Assembly (NCBI RefSeq): GCF_013307435.2 | Contig: NZ_CP102845.1 | Span: 1,798,001-1,862,000, forward strand | Direction of reading: 5' to 3' | Length of the DNA: 64,000 nt | DNA from: Microvirga terrae | GTDB lineage: Bacteria; Pseudomonadota; Alphaproteobacteria; Rhizobiales; Beijerinckiaceae | Shown: positions 16,804-25,592 of the stretch, one piece after another | How positions within the stretch are numbered: the first letter of the stretch is position 1 | Layout of the letters: each line of letters begins with the position of its first letter | Notes under the pieces: model-generated | Told to the model about the DNA's origin: nothing | The model's input: the letters and a program-made list of their open reading frames with translations, nothing else | Databases searched by the model: none | Position numbers and translations under genes: made by a program

Positions 16804-17985
16804 ATGCATCCGCTCAAAGCTCTCGAACTCCGCCTGGGCGCATTGCAGGCCGCCAGCTTCACCAGTCACGGAATCTATCTCCCGTTCTTCCCCCTGTGGC
16901 TGCAGAGCAAGGCGCTGTCCCCGACCGTCATCGGACTCGTGGTGGCCATCCCGATCATCGTACGGATCCTGGCGACCGCGCCGCTCCTGAGCCTGGCGGA
17001 CCGGTCGTTCGGCGCAAGGCGCCTGCTTCTGGCCAGCCATCTCGGCCAGCTGGTCGGCTTTCCGCTGTTCCTGCTGGTCGACAGCAGCGTCGCGATCATG
17101 GTCCTGGTGGCCCTCGTCGCCGTCGCCCAGTCCTGCATCATCCCTGGCAACGACCTCGTCTCGACCAATGCGGTCCAGCGGCATCCCGGCCTGAGTTACG
17201 GCCGGATCAGGGGAGCCGGTTCCGTCGCGTTCTTCATCACCAACATCGTGGGCGGATATCTCGTGGGCGCCTTCGGGCCGGAGGTCGTGATCGTCGCCCT
17301 GACATTCATCCCGGTTCTGGGGATCTCCGCCACGCTCCTAGCCGTTCCGAAGGAGGCTCCCGAACCCGCGGGTCCGAACGACCTGCCGCACGAGACCGCT
17401 CCGGCCCGGCTCTCCCGGATCCTGTGGCTGGTGCTGATCGCCGGGGCCGTGACTCAGGCGAGCCACGGGGCGCTCAATGCCTTCGGCAGCATCTACTGGC
17501 GCTCCGCCGGCTTCTCGGACGAGGTGATCGGTTATTTCTGGGCCGCGGGAGTGATCGCCGAGATCCTGGTCTTCCTTTATCTGGGTCGCCATGTTGGGCG
17601 GAGTTCGGGCGTCGGACTGATCCTGCTCGGGTCGGCCGCCGCCGTCATCCGCTTCACCATCATGGCGCTGGAGCCGGGGGTCGGGGTCACGGTCGTGCTG
17701 CAGACCATGCACAGCCTGTCCTTCGCGGCCACCCATATCGGCACCATGGCGGCCCTTGCAGCGCTCGCCCCCGTGCGGGCAAGGGGACGGGCGCAGGGAG
17801 TCTTCGGCTCCCTGACGGCTCTTGCCATCGCGGCCTCCACGATCGTCAGCGGCATGATCTACAGCGAGGCTGGCGCCGGAGTCTTTGCCGCGATGGCCCC
17901 CTTGGGAGCCATCGGGTTCGTTCTGATGCTGGTGGTCGTCCGCCTGCAGAAATATCAGCCCCAGAGAGCCGGCTCCGGCGGATAG
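16804..17985 (+). CDS. MFS transporter, 3-phenylpropionate (HcaT/PPP)-like
   Basis: 393 residues with about 12 hydrophobic helices. The N-terminus (LGALQAASFTSHGIYLPFFP, then LWLQSKALSPTVIGLV) is characteristic of the MFS_1-like/HcaT group, in which the FxxxGxxxPFxP motif opens helix 1. A transported substrate cannot be assigned. The frame is open further upstream from 16672, but the ATG at 16804 begins the canonical protein. Its 3' end overlaps the convergent dipeptide epimerase gene by 31 bases. Confidence 0.88.
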   Translation: MHPLKALELRLGALQAASFTSHGIYLPFFPLWLQSKALSPTVIGLVVAIPIIVRILATAPLLSLADRSFGARRLLLASHLGQLVGFPLFLLVDSSVAIMVLVALVAVAQSCIIPGNDLVSTNAVQRHPGLSYGRIRGAGSVAFFITNIVGGYLVGAFGPEVVIVALTFIPVLGISATLLAVPKEAPEPAGPNDLPHETAPARLSRILWLVLIAGAVTQASHGALNAFGSIYWRSAGFSDEVIGYFWAAGVIAEILVFLYLGRHVGRSSGVGLILLGSAAAVIRFTIMALEPGVGVTVVLQTMHSLSFAATHIGTMAALAALAPVRARGRAQGVFGSLTALAIAASTIVSGMIYSEAGAGVFAAMAPLGAIGFVLMLVVVRLQKYQPQRAGSGG

Positions 17986-18938
17986 ACGATGCTGCCCTCG
18001 TAGCGCAGGCCCGGCTCCCGGTCCTTCGCGAGGAGGAGAGGGCCGTCGAGATCGACGAAGCGGGCGCGCGGCGCGAGAACCAGGGCTGGCGCCATGGCAA
18101 GCGAGGTACCGACCATGCAGCCGATCATGAGCGAGAAGCCCCTGGCCTCCGCGGCATCGGCCAGCGCCAGGGCCTCGGTCAGGCCGCCGGTCTTGTCGAG
18201 CTTGATGTTGACGACCTCGTAGAGGCCGATGAGCCGGTCGAGGCTCGCCCGGTCATGGACGCTCTCGTCGGCCAGGATCGGGACGGGGCGCGAGACTCGG
18301 CCGAGATGCCCGTCGGCCTTGGCCGGGAGGGGCTGCTCCACCAGGGCATAGCCCTCGTCGGCACAGGCCGCGAGGTGGCGCTCCAGGTTCTCCTCGGTCC
18401 AGCCCTCGTTGGCGTCGGCGATCAGAGTCGCCTGGGGCGCCGCCCGGCGGACGGCCCTGATCCGGTCGATATCGCCGTCGGGGGCGCCGAACTTCACCTT
18501 GAGAATCGGCCGGTCGGCCGCCCTGGCGGCGGCTTCCGCCATGCTGTCCGGCGTGCCGAGGCTGATCGTGTAGGCCGTGGTCGCGGGCGGCCAGCGGGTC
18601 AGCCCGGCGGTCAGGTGGGCGCGGATTCCGGAGCGCTTCGCGTCCAGGTCCCACAGAGCGCAATCGACCGCGTTGCGAGCCGCGCCGGGCGGCATGAGAT
18701 CCTGCAGCGCCTCCCGGGTCAGTCCCGCCTCGATCTGCGGCCGGATGGCTTCGATGGCCGCCGCCACACCCTCGACCGTCTCACCGTAGCGGGGGTAGGG
18801 CACGCATTCCCCATGGCCGACCGCCCCATTCTCGGAGATCGTCGCGGTAACCACCACGGCTTCCGTGCGGGAGCCGCGGGCGATCGTGAATGTTCCGGCG
18901 ATGGGGAAACGGTCGATGGAAACGGTGAGGGTGCGCAT
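17955..18938 (-). CDS. dgcA: L-Ala-D/L-Glu (dipeptide) epimerase, enolase superfamily
   Basis: 327 residues of the mandelate racemase/muconate-lactonizing fold. Visible catalytic pieces are the KxK motif (LKVKFG), metal ligands in DANEGW, EQPLP and ADES, and the second base lysine in NIKLDKTGG. The closing GCMVGTSLAMAPA is typical of the L-Ala-D/L-Glu epimerase group, which recycles peptidoglycan dipeptides. The ATG at 18938 gives the family N-terminus. It is divergent from mlaE, and its 3' end overlaps the MFS gene. Confidence 0.88.
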   Translation of the reverse strand: MRTLTVSIDRFPIAGTFTIARGSRTEAVVVTATISENGAVGHGECVPYPRYGETVEGVAAAIEAIRPQIEAGLTREALQDLMPPGAARNAVDCALWDLDAKRSGIRAHLTAGLTRWPPATTAYTISLGTPDSMAEAAARAADRPILKVKFGAPDGDIDRIRAVRRAAPQATLIADANEGWTEENLERHLAACADEGYALVEQPLPAKADGHLGRVSRPVPILADESVHDRASLDRLIGLYEVVNIKLDKTGGLTEALALADAAEARGFSLMIGCMVGTSLAMAPALVLAPRARFVDLDGPLLLAKDREPGLRYEGSIVYPPEPALWG

Positions 18939-19018
18939 TCTCTTCACTCTCGGCTTAACTTCGTCTCGACTTGTGGCGCAATGACACGCTATCACCAAGC
19001 GGAATCAATGCCGAAGGG

Positions 19019-20167
19019 ATGATCGTGGCGCAGGGCACCTTGGCTCGAAAGCCGGAAGTCACAATCGACCGCGCCGGGGAGCAGACGACGGTCCGACTCT
19101 CCGGTCCGTGGACGGCGCCCCATGCCCAGACGATCGAATCCCTGGTCCAGGAGATCGAAACGGACGCGGAAACCTTCCCACTTACCCTTGATCTGAGTGG
19201 CGTCGAGCGTCTCGACACCCTCGGCGCCTGGACGCTCAACCGCACACGGCACGAGCTGTCCGGCAAGGGGCAGGTCGATTTCGCCAATGCCACGCCGGAG
19301 CAGAAGATCCTGCTGGACGAAGCGGCCTTCCGTGACTTCCAGGGCGCCTCGAAGCCCCGGCATTCCCGGATGGTCGACTTCCTCGTGGATGTCGGTCAGA
19401 GCGTCGCGGGTGCCGGCCGGGACATGGTCGGCGGCGTCGGGTTCCTGGGCGAGCTCATCTCCGCGCTAATCCGCGTGGTCGTCCATCCTCGCCGCTTCCG
19501 CGGCACGGCGGTCATCAATCAGCTGGAGCAGATCGCCTATCGGGGCGTTCCGATCATCGTGCTGATCTCGTTCCTGGTCGGCTGCATCGTCTCGCAGCAG
19601 GGCATCTTCCAGCTCGTGAAGTTCGGCGCGACCCCGTTCGTCATCGACCTCATCGGCATCCTGGTCCTGCGTGAATTGGGCGTCCTCCTGACCTCGATCA
19701 TGGTTGCGGGCCGCTCCGGATCCGCCTTCACGGCCGAGATCGGTTCCATGAAGATGCGGGAGGAAATCGACGCCCTGCGGGTCATGGGGCTCGATCCCAT
19801 CGAGGTTCTCATCGTGCCGCGAATCATGGCGCTGGTGATCGGGCTTCCGCTCCTCACCTTTATCGCGTCGATCGCGGCGCTCGTCGGCGGCGGCCTGACC
19901 ACCTGGGTCTATGGCGACATCAGCCCGGACATCTTCCTGAACCGCCTCCGGGCCGCCGTCAGCCTGAACACCTTCCTGGTCGGCATGATCAAGGCTCCCT
20001 TCATGGCGCTGGTGATCGGGATCATCGCCACCCTGGAAGGCCTGGCGGTCGAGGGCTCGGCCGAGTCCCTGGGGCGTCACGTGACGTCCTCCGTGGTGAA
20101 GGCCATCTTCATGGTCATCGTGCTCGATGGCCTCTTCGCCATGTTCTTTGCAGCGATAAATTATTGA
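19019..20167 (+). CDS. mlaE: Lipid-transport ABC permease MlaE with N-terminal STAS domain
   Basis: About 382 residues. Residues 1-100 form a STAS-like domain (VRLSGPWTAPHAQTIES, LDLSGVERLDTLGAWTL), and the rest is the MlaE permease (GVPIIVLISFLVGCIVSQQ, LRELGVLLTSIMVAGRSGSA, EIGSMKMREEIDALRVMGLD). It is the inner-membrane core of a phospholipid transporter. E. coli has a separate STAS protein (MlaB); here STAS is fused. The ATG at 19019 has no spaced ribosome site, whereas GTG at 19025 has AAGGG 6 bases upstream and may be the true start. It is first of four operon genes. Confidence 0.92.
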   Translation: MIVAQGTLARKPEVTIDRAGEQTTVRLSGPWTAPHAQTIESLVQEIETDAETFPLTLDLSGVERLDTLGAWTLNRTRHELSGKGQVDFANATPEQKILLDEAAFRDFQGASKPRHSRMVDFLVDVGQSVAGAGRDMVGGVGFLGELISALIRVVVHPRRFRGTAVINQLEQIAYRGVPIIVLISFLVGCIVSQQGIFQLVKFGATPFVIDLIGILVLRELGVLLTSIMVAGRSGSAFTAEIGSMKMREEIDALRVMGLDPIEVLIVPRIMALVIGLPLLTFIASIAALVGGGLTTWVYGDISPDIFLNRLRAAVSLNTFLVGMIKAPFMALVIGIIATLEGLAVEGSAESLGRHVTSSVVKAIFMVIVLDGLFAMFFAAINY

Positions 20168-20168
20168 C

Positions 20169-20972
20169 ATGATGCTCGAACGGCGCCCTTCCGACCTGAC
20201 CAAGAACCGCGACGTGATCATCAGCGTGCGCGGGGTCGAGGTCGGCTTCGGAGAGAGAACGATCCTTAAAGGGCTCGATCTCGACGTCTACCGCGGCGAG
20301 ATCCTCGGTTTCGTCGGCGGTTCGGGCCAGGGGAAGTCGGTCCTCACGCGGGCCATCCTCGGTCTCGTGCCCAAGCGCGCGGGCACCATCCAGGTGCTGG
20401 GTCAGAACCTCGACGACCTGTCTCCCGAGGAGCGCCGCCAGCTCGAGCGGCACTGGGGCGTCCTGTTCCAGCAGGGCGCGCTGTTCTCGGCCCTGACCGT
20501 GAAGCAGAACATCCAGGTTCCGATGCGGGAATACCTGCACCTGTCGGACCGCCTGCTCGACGAGCTTGCCATGCTCAAGATCGAGATGGTGGGGTTGAAC
20601 CCCGACGCGGCCGACAAGCTGCCATCCGAGCTGTCCGGCGGCATGATCAAGCGCGCCGCCCTGGCGAGGGCGCTGGCTCTCGACCCCGAAATCGTTTTCC
20701 TCGACGAGCCGACCTCGGGGCTCGACCCCATCGGAGCCGGCGAGTTCGACGACCTGATTGCGACGTTACAGCGGACTTTAGGCCTGACCGTATTCATGGT
20801 AACCCATGACCTGGACAGTCTCTATTCGGTCTGCGACCGGATAGCGGCTCTCGGCGAGGGAAAAATTCTCGCGGAGGGTCCCATCGAGGTGATGCTGGAA
20901 TCGGATCACCCGTGGCTTCGCTCTTATTTTCATGGGAAACGGGCACGCGCGGTCATGGCCGGCGGCGCATAA
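20169..20972 (+). CDS. mlaF: Lipid-transport ABC ATPase MlaF
   Basis: 267 residues with Walker A GGSGQGKS, Q-loop LFQQGALFSALTV, signature LSGGMIKR, Walker B IVFLDEPTSGLD and the switch histidine in VTHDLDS. The signature LSGGM and the sequence after it are those of Mla/Mkl ATPases. It starts one base after the mlaE stop and is followed 8 bases later by mlaD. It powers lipid movement between the membranes. Confidence 0.95.
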   Translation: MMLERRPSDLTKNRDVIISVRGVEVGFGERTILKGLDLDVYRGEILGFVGGSGQGKSVLTRAILGLVPKRAGTIQVLGQNLDDLSPEERRQLERHWGVLFQQGALFSALTVKQNIQVPMREYLHLSDRLLDELAMLKIEMVGLNPDAADKLPSELSGGMIKRAALARALALDPEIVFLDEPTSGLDPIGAGEFDDLIATLQRTLGLTVFMVTHDLDSLYSVCDRIAALGEGKILAEGPIEVMLESDHPWLRSYFHGKRARAVMAGGA

Positions 20973-20980
20973 GGGTAACG

Positions 20981-22558
20981 ATGGAAACGCGTGCAAACTA
21001 CGCCTTGATCGGCCTCTTCACCCTGGCGGTGATCGCAGCCGCCTTCGGCTTCATCTACTGGTTCTCTGGTGGCGAGCGCGGTCAGGCCCGCCAGAGCATC
21101 CGCATCGTGTTTTCCGGCTCCGTCTCCGGACTCTCGCAGGGCTCGAGCGTGTCCTTCAACGGCCTGCGGGTCGGCGATGTGACAAGTCTCGACCTTCTGC
21201 CGGAGGATCCCCGCCGCGTGGTCGCCATCGCCACGGTCAACAGCAACACACCGATCCGGTCCGATACCCGCGCCCGCCTGGAATACCAGGGCCTGACCGG
21301 AGTGGCGAATGTCGGTCTGTCCGGAGGCGAGCCAGGCGCCCCGCCGCTCGTGGCCGGCCCCGGGCAGCCCATGCCGACAATCTTCGCCGATCGCTCCGAC
21401 TTCCAGGATCTGATCGAAACGGCGCGCAACATCGCCCGCCGGGCCGATGACGTGCTCGAACGGGTGGGGCGGGTCGTCTCCGACAACGAGGGTGCCATCA
21501 GCCGGACGATCCAGAACGTGGAGCGCTTCTCCCAGGCACTCGGCGAGAACTCGGAGGGCATCGACCGCTTCTTGGCCCAGATTGGACAGGCGGCCGAAAA
21601 GGTCGGGCCTCTGGCCGAGAAGCTTGAGACGCTGGCGACCAATGTCGATGCGGTGGTGCGTGCCGTCGATCCGCAGCGCGTGACCCGCATCGTCGAGAAC
21701 GTCGAGGGCTTCTCCCAATCCCTGGGCGAGAGCCGGGAGGCAATCACCAACACCTTGCGCAATGCGGACAGCCTCGTTGGCCGTCTCAACGAGACCGCCC
21801 CGAAGCTCGACAGCGCCGTCGGTGATATCTCGAATATCGCGAAAGCCATCGATCCGGCGAAGGTCGGGCGCACCGTCGACAAGGTCGAAGAGGTGGCCAA
21901 TTCGATCGACGGCCAGCGCGTTTCCCGCATCGTCGAGAACGTCGACAACTTCACCGCTGCCCTCGGGGAGAACCGTCAGGTCGTGAGCGAGGCGCTCAAG
22001 GATGCTGCGAGCCTGATCGACCGGTTGAACGAGACTGCCCCGAAGCTCGATTCGGCCGTGGCGGAGATCGCCGAGATCGCCAAGGCCGTCGATCCGGCCA
22101 AGATTGGCCGTACGGTCGAGAACGTCGACACCTTCACCCAGACCCTGAGCCGCCGCAGCCCCGATATCGACAAGGCGATCCAGGAAGCGCGCTCGATCAC
22201 CGAAAAGCTCAACAAGTCCGCCGACAAGATCGATGCCGTTCTGGCCGGGGCCGAGAAGTTCCTCGGCTCGGCGTCCGGGGAGGCCGGGAAGGGAGCTTTC
22301 GACGAGATCCGCTCGGCGGCCGTGGCCGTGCGTGACCTCGCCAACGACCTCAACACCCGGACCGAAGGCATTCAGGGCATTCTCGGAGGCGTCAACCGCT
22401 TCACGGAATCGGGACTGCGGGAATACGAGGCTCTGGCGGTCGAGGGCCGTCGCACCCTGGGGGACATCAGCCGCGCCGTCCGGAGCATCGAGCGTAATCC
22501 ACAGCAGTTTCTTTTCGGTGGCCGTTCGAATCTCCCCGAGTATAGTGGACGCCGCTAA
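20981..22558 (+). CDS. mlaD: MCE-family lipid-binding protein MlaD, long form with internal repeats
   Basis: 525 residues: one N-terminal membrane anchor (LIGLFTLAVIAAAFGFIYWF), one MCE domain (about 38-120; IRIVFSGSVSGLSQGSSVSF, GLRVGDV), then about 380 residues of helical periplasmic tail. The tail contains two tandem 80-residue units at residues 230-309 and 310-389 (nt 21668-22147), sharing NETAPKLDSAV and DPAKxGRTV. E. coli MlaD is only 183 residues, so the long tail may span more of the periplasm. The start at 20981 follows AAGGGTAACG. Confidence 0.93.
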   Translation: METRANYALIGLFTLAVIAAAFGFIYWFSGGERGQARQSIRIVFSGSVSGLSQGSSVSFNGLRVGDVTSLDLLPEDPRRVVAIATVNSNTPIRSDTRARLEYQGLTGVANVGLSGGEPGAPPLVAGPGQPMPTIFADRSDFQDLIETARNIARRADDVLERVGRVVSDNEGAISRTIQNVERFSQALGENSEGIDRFLAQIGQAAEKVGPLAEKLETLATNVDAVVRAVDPQRVTRIVENVEGFSQSLGESREAITNTLRNADSLVGRLNETAPKLDSAVGDISNIAKAIDPAKVGRTVDKVEEVANSIDGQRVSRIVENVDNFTAALGENRQVVSEALKDAASLIDRLNETAPKLDSAVAEIAEIAKAVDPAKIGRTVENVDTFTQTLSRRSPDIDKAIQEARSITEKLNKSADKIDAVLAGAEKFLGSASGEAGKGAFDEIRSAAVAVRDLANDLNTRTEGIQGILGGVNRFTESGLREYEALAVEGRRTLGDISRAVRSIERNPQQFLFGGRSNLPEYSGRR

Positions 22559-22567
22559 GTAACCAGT

Positions 22568-23257
22568 ATGCGTGGATCCTCCGTGTTAACCCCCCTGAAA
22601 GATCGAGCCTGCCTGCTTCGGGACCTTGCCCCGGTGCTGGTTCTGGCCGCCTTGACCGGCGCCTGCTCGTCAGGGCCGGCACCGGCGACGTTCGACCTGT
22701 CGGCGCCGACGTCCCGAATCCGGGGCGCGGCTGGCGTTCAGGTCCTGGTCAACGAACCCGCGGCTCTGCAAGCGCTTGCGACCCAGCAGATCCTCGTAAA
22801 GGACGCGAGCGGCTCCGTGTCGTTCATCGGGGGAGGGCAGTGGGCGGATAATCTCCCGCGGCTGATCCAGACCCGCCTGATCAACACGTTCGAGAACGCT
22901 TCGCAGCTCCGGGGCGTCTCGAGACCGAGCAGCGGCGCCGTCGCGGACGTTCAGCTCATCTCGGAGCTGCGCCGGTTCGAGATCGCCACTCCGGACAACC
23001 TGGCCGTGGCCGAAATATCCGTGAAGATCGTCAGCGACCAGAACGGTCGCATCGTCAACGGCCGCATCTTCCGCGCCAGCGTCCCGGCCAGCGCCGTGGA
23101 CGCGCCGAATGCCGCCCGTGCCCTCGACGAAGCCCTGTCGGTCGTGATGCTCGACATCGTGCGCTGGGTGAGCGGCAGTCCGCTGCCGCGGCGCGAGGAA
23201 CCGGGTGACCTGGGCAGCCAGTCGCAGGTGCCCGACAGGGACAAAGCTCCAACCTGA
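22568..23257 (+). CDS. ABC-type transport auxiliary lipoprotein
   Basis: 229 residues with a lipoprotein signal (LVLAALTGACSS, cysteine at about residue 29) and the ABC-transport auxiliary fold (VQVLVNEPAALQALATQQIL, LPRLIQTRLINTFENA). In PqiC/Mla-like systems such lipoproteins sit in the outer membrane at the far end of the lipid path. It is the fourth gene of the mla operon and is followed by a strong terminator. Its own ribosome site is weak. Confidence 0.88.
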   Translation: MRGSSVLTPLKDRACLLRDLAPVLVLAALTGACSSGPAPATFDLSAPTSRIRGAAGVQVLVNEPAALQALATQQILVKDASGSVSFIGGGQWADNLPRLIQTRLINTFENASQLRGVSRPSSGAVADVQLISELRRFEIATPDNLAVAEISVKIVSDQNGRIVNGRIFRASVPASAVDAPNAARALDEALSVVMLDIVRWVSGSPLPRREEPGDLGSQSQVPDRDKAPT

Positions 23258-23280
23258 CAGGCCTGCGCGCCAAGTGCAAA

Positions 23281-23326
23281 ACCCAAAAGGGCTCCGGAGA
23301 CCTGGAGCCCTTTTGGGTGATTTATT
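23281..23326 (+). terminator. Strong intrinsic terminator of the mla operon
   Basis: ACCCAAAAGGGCTCC at 23281-23295 pairs perfectly with GGAGCCCTTTTGGGT at 23304-23318 across an 8-base loop, and the right arm carries TTTT. It lies 24 bases after the operon's last stop and could work in both directions. Confidence 0.85.
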
Positions 23327-23361
23327 CACCGTTCGTCTGGGACTGCACGAGGTGGTGCAAA

Positions 23362-23700
23362 CTATTGTGCCGGAGGCGAACCGTCCGGAGAAGGTGCATT
23401 CGACGTCGGGAGACTGATGGAAAGCGAAGTCGGAGCCGCAGCGGCGGTGCCATTGATGTAGGACTTCGTCACCTTGTCGACCCGCTGGCCATTCCTGCTG
23501 ATACGGGTGTCCGATGCAACGCGCGGCCATGGGTCGTCGATATGCACGACCTTGTTGTAGGCTATCGCATCACCGGCGGATGCCGTGATCGTGTCGCTGT
23601 GCTTGATGTAATCCGCACATGCGCCAAGAGCGAGCACGGGCAGGAGCCCTGCGCAGGCAATGAGGGAAACCTTAGGGCTTGACGATCTTCTTGCGGACAT
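23362..23700 (-). CDS. Small lipoprotein of unknown function
   Basis: 112 residues with a lipoprotein signal (LIACAGLLPVLALGACAD, cysteine near residue 28). The mature part begins ADYIKHSDTITASAGDAIAY, then DDPWPRVASDTRISRNGQR, and the end is serine/proline-rich. I recall similar ATP-less small lipoproteins with a DPWPR segment in other Hyphomicrobiales, but no function. It overlaps the upstream 76-residue frame by 29 bases, suggesting a two-gene unit. It faces the mla terminator. Confidence 0.75.
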   Translation of the reverse strand: MSARRSSSPKVSLIACAGLLPVLALGACADYIKHSDTITASAGDAIAYNKVVHIDDPWPRVASDTRISRNGQRVDKVTKSYINGTAAAAPTSLSISLPTSNAPSPDGSPPAQ

Positions 23701-23902
23701 TGGTCCTCTCCGGCTTCAAGTCGATGATATGCCCAAAAGGTCCGACAATGCCCGTCCCCTCGGCGAAGCGGCGCTGCATGTCGGCGTTGACCTCCAGGTT
23801 CCCGAGCAGGAAGAACTCCGCGTCGTTGCTCGGCTTCGCTGAATCGAGCGGCGTGCGCAGAGGTTGACCGGGCTTTGCGGGGCGTACCAGATGCGGCGTC
23901 AC
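23672..23902 (-). CDS. Small hypothetical protein
   Basis: 76 residues from GTG 23902, hydrophilic, with FFLLGNLEVNADMQRRFAEG, then GPFGHIIDLKPERTNVRKK. Composition and the ordered sequence look coding, unlike the arginine-rich alternative frame through the same bases. It overlaps the lipoprotein start by 29 bases. The start is uncertain: GGAGAAGG lies about 12 bases upstream. No function is recognised. Confidence 0.5.
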   Translation of the reverse strand: MTPHLVRPAKPGQPLRTPLDSAKPSNDAEFFLLGNLEVNADMQRRFAEGTGIVGPFGHIIDLKPERTNVRKKIVKP

Positions 23903-24628
23903 CTATACGCATGGCCTTCTCCAATGCTGATGCATCGTTTCGGTCGCGATTCAAGCAAGGACGTGGACCCAGTCTCAAACGACTCCAGACCAATGCGCGG
24001 GGCCATGTCTATGCGATATAACGATATATTGTTATCATTCTACAAGCGCGAAACAAATAGCGAATTGTGATCGATGCACTGCCGAAATGTAGGAGTTGCT
24101 CCGGTCGCCCGTCGGACGATCTTGGAACAAGCATTACAAAGAATGCGCCCGATTACGAATATTTATGGCGCGATACGATCGTCTGCCCAAGAAAAGACTA
24201 TTCTCTGTAGAAGCTTAAGGAGGTTGTCAGGTGTATATTCCTTTATAGACACTCTGCGTGCTCATGCGCCTCTTACGTAGCGAGAACTCTGTTAGATCTT
24301 GCGAAATTGCATACTGGGTATTGCCAAGCCGCAAGGAAACGGATCGTTCCTGATGGCCCAGGACAGTGTTTGCCACGTGAACTTGGGCCTCCGTAAGCTT
24401 TTCACCGTTGAGATTGCGTCAGCAGCACCGCAAACTGACAAGCTGGCAGACTTACAATTGTGAGAGCTTTCAGCGAGATCGTGCATTGTAGGGCATGAAT
24501 TCCACATCTCGTAACCAGCATCACGAGAATTTAAGCTTAACGTTTTCTTTACGTCGACGACACACAATAACAATGCTGTCGAGGGCTCTCGGCAATACGT
24601 GTGGCTCGCTGTGTGAAGAAGATCCTCT
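23903..24628. other. AT-richer gene-free stretch
   Basis: About 0.7 kb clearly lower in GC than the rest of the window, with no convincing coding frame on either strand. ATAAC and GTTAT flank a small AT-rich dyad at 24018-24034. The last part must contain the promoter of the outer-membrane protein gene at 24629. It may be decayed foreign DNA. Confidence 0.55.
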
Positions 24629-25387
24629 ATGCAAATAATCAAGATCGCGGCCCTCACTGGCCTTTTCGCCGCAGCCGGGTCGGCTGCTTTGGCTGCAGAC
24701 CTTTCCCGCGTCTTTGTGTCGTCGCCGACGACAATGCGGGATTTCAGAGAATCCTCTCGCGGGTTGTACCTGCGAGGGACGCTCGGCTACGCCGATTATA
24801 AACATCCTGAGGCTGACGTCGCGGTTCAACCGGATATCCATGGTCTCAGCCGCGAGAGGTTGGCTCACGCTGCAGTCATCGGCACCGGCCTCGGATATCG
24901 CTTCAATGCCAATGTCCGGGCGGATGTCACGCTAGATCACACCTTCGACGCTCGCTTCAAAGGTGTCGTGCCAGGGCCGATATCCGGCACGACCACACTC
25001 GCGGATTCCGGTCAGTTCCAATCGTCGACTATCATGGCCAATGGCTACCTGGATTTCAGGCCGGTGATGGGCCTGACGCCTTACGTCGGCGCCGGCCTTG
25101 GCGTGGCACACAACGTTCTCTCTCAGCAGGTGCTGACGATCTACGATCCGGAGACAGGGATCGGCGCCTCAAGGTCGATCGCTGGCGGCGACAACTTCAG
25201 TCTGGCATGGGCAGTAATGGCTGGTGTCGCATACCAGTTGTCATCGAATTTCACATTCGATCTTGGCTACCGCTATGTAAGCATGGGCGACGTGAAAACC
25301 CGCGCCTTCGATAATGGTGCCGGATTGGAGATGGAGTCGATCGGCGCTCATGAGATGCGAGTAGGCGTCCGCTACACGTTCAATTGA
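24629..25387 (+). CDS. Outer-membrane beta-barrel protein, Omp25/OmpW-like
   Basis: 252 residues: a signal peptide (LTGLFAAAGSAALAAD), then an eight-strand type barrel with alternating aromatic strands (GLYLRGTLGYADYKH, ATGLGYRFNANVRAD-like region, TPYVGAGLGVAHNV, YQLSSNFTFDLGYRY) and a terminal VRYTFN ending in an aromatic-containing strand. Such proteins are porin-like or structural in the outer membrane. Base composition is lower in GC than its neighbours and it follows the AT-rich gap, which hints at separate ancestry. Confidence 0.85.
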   Translation: MQIIKIAALTGLFAAAGSAALAADLSRVFVSSPTTMRDFRESSRGLYLRGTLGYADYKHPEADVAVQPDIHGLSRERLAHAAVIGTGLGYRFNANVRADVTLDHTFDARFKGVVPGPISGTTTLADSGQFQSSTIMANGYLDFRPVMGLTPYVGAGLGVAHNVLSQQVLTIYDPETGIGASRSIAGGDNFSLAWAVMAGVAYQLSSNFTFDLGYRYVSMGDVKTRAFDNGAGLEMESIGAHEMRVGVRYTFN

Positions 25388-25542
25388 GAACACAGTCGGG
25401 TCGGACGTCTCACACGGCCGAGAATACTCTTCCCATCCCGCAAGGCGCGACAGCCCGTGGCTCATGGTCGAGCTCCAAATAGGCAACAAGCTTTCGTCGA
25501 GCCGCAGCGATGCCGCGAAAAAAGCCCTGGAGCCCGCAAAGC

Positions 25543-25570
25543 AGAAACGCGGCCCGCAGGCCGCGTTTCT
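25543..25570. terminator. Bidirectional terminator hairpin
   Basis: AGAAACGCGGCC at 25543-25554 pairs exactly with GGCCGCGTTTCT at 25559-25570 across a 4-base loop. It lies between the converging barrel-protein gene and the giant coiled-coil gene, with T-rich flanks on both strands. Confidence 0.75.
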
Positions 25571-25592
25571 TACCGTCTCAGTTTGATCCCAG

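Noticed and set aside
16758..19022. 754-codon plus-strand frame crossing the MFS and epimerase genes
   Set aside because: It spans two well-defined genes in other frames and has arginine/glycine-rich shadow composition.
23864..24657. Short open frames in the AT-rich gap (23864-24070, 24074-24280, 24292-24657)
   Set aside because: No ribosome sites, no recognisable domains, mixed composition; typical random frames in low-GC sequence.
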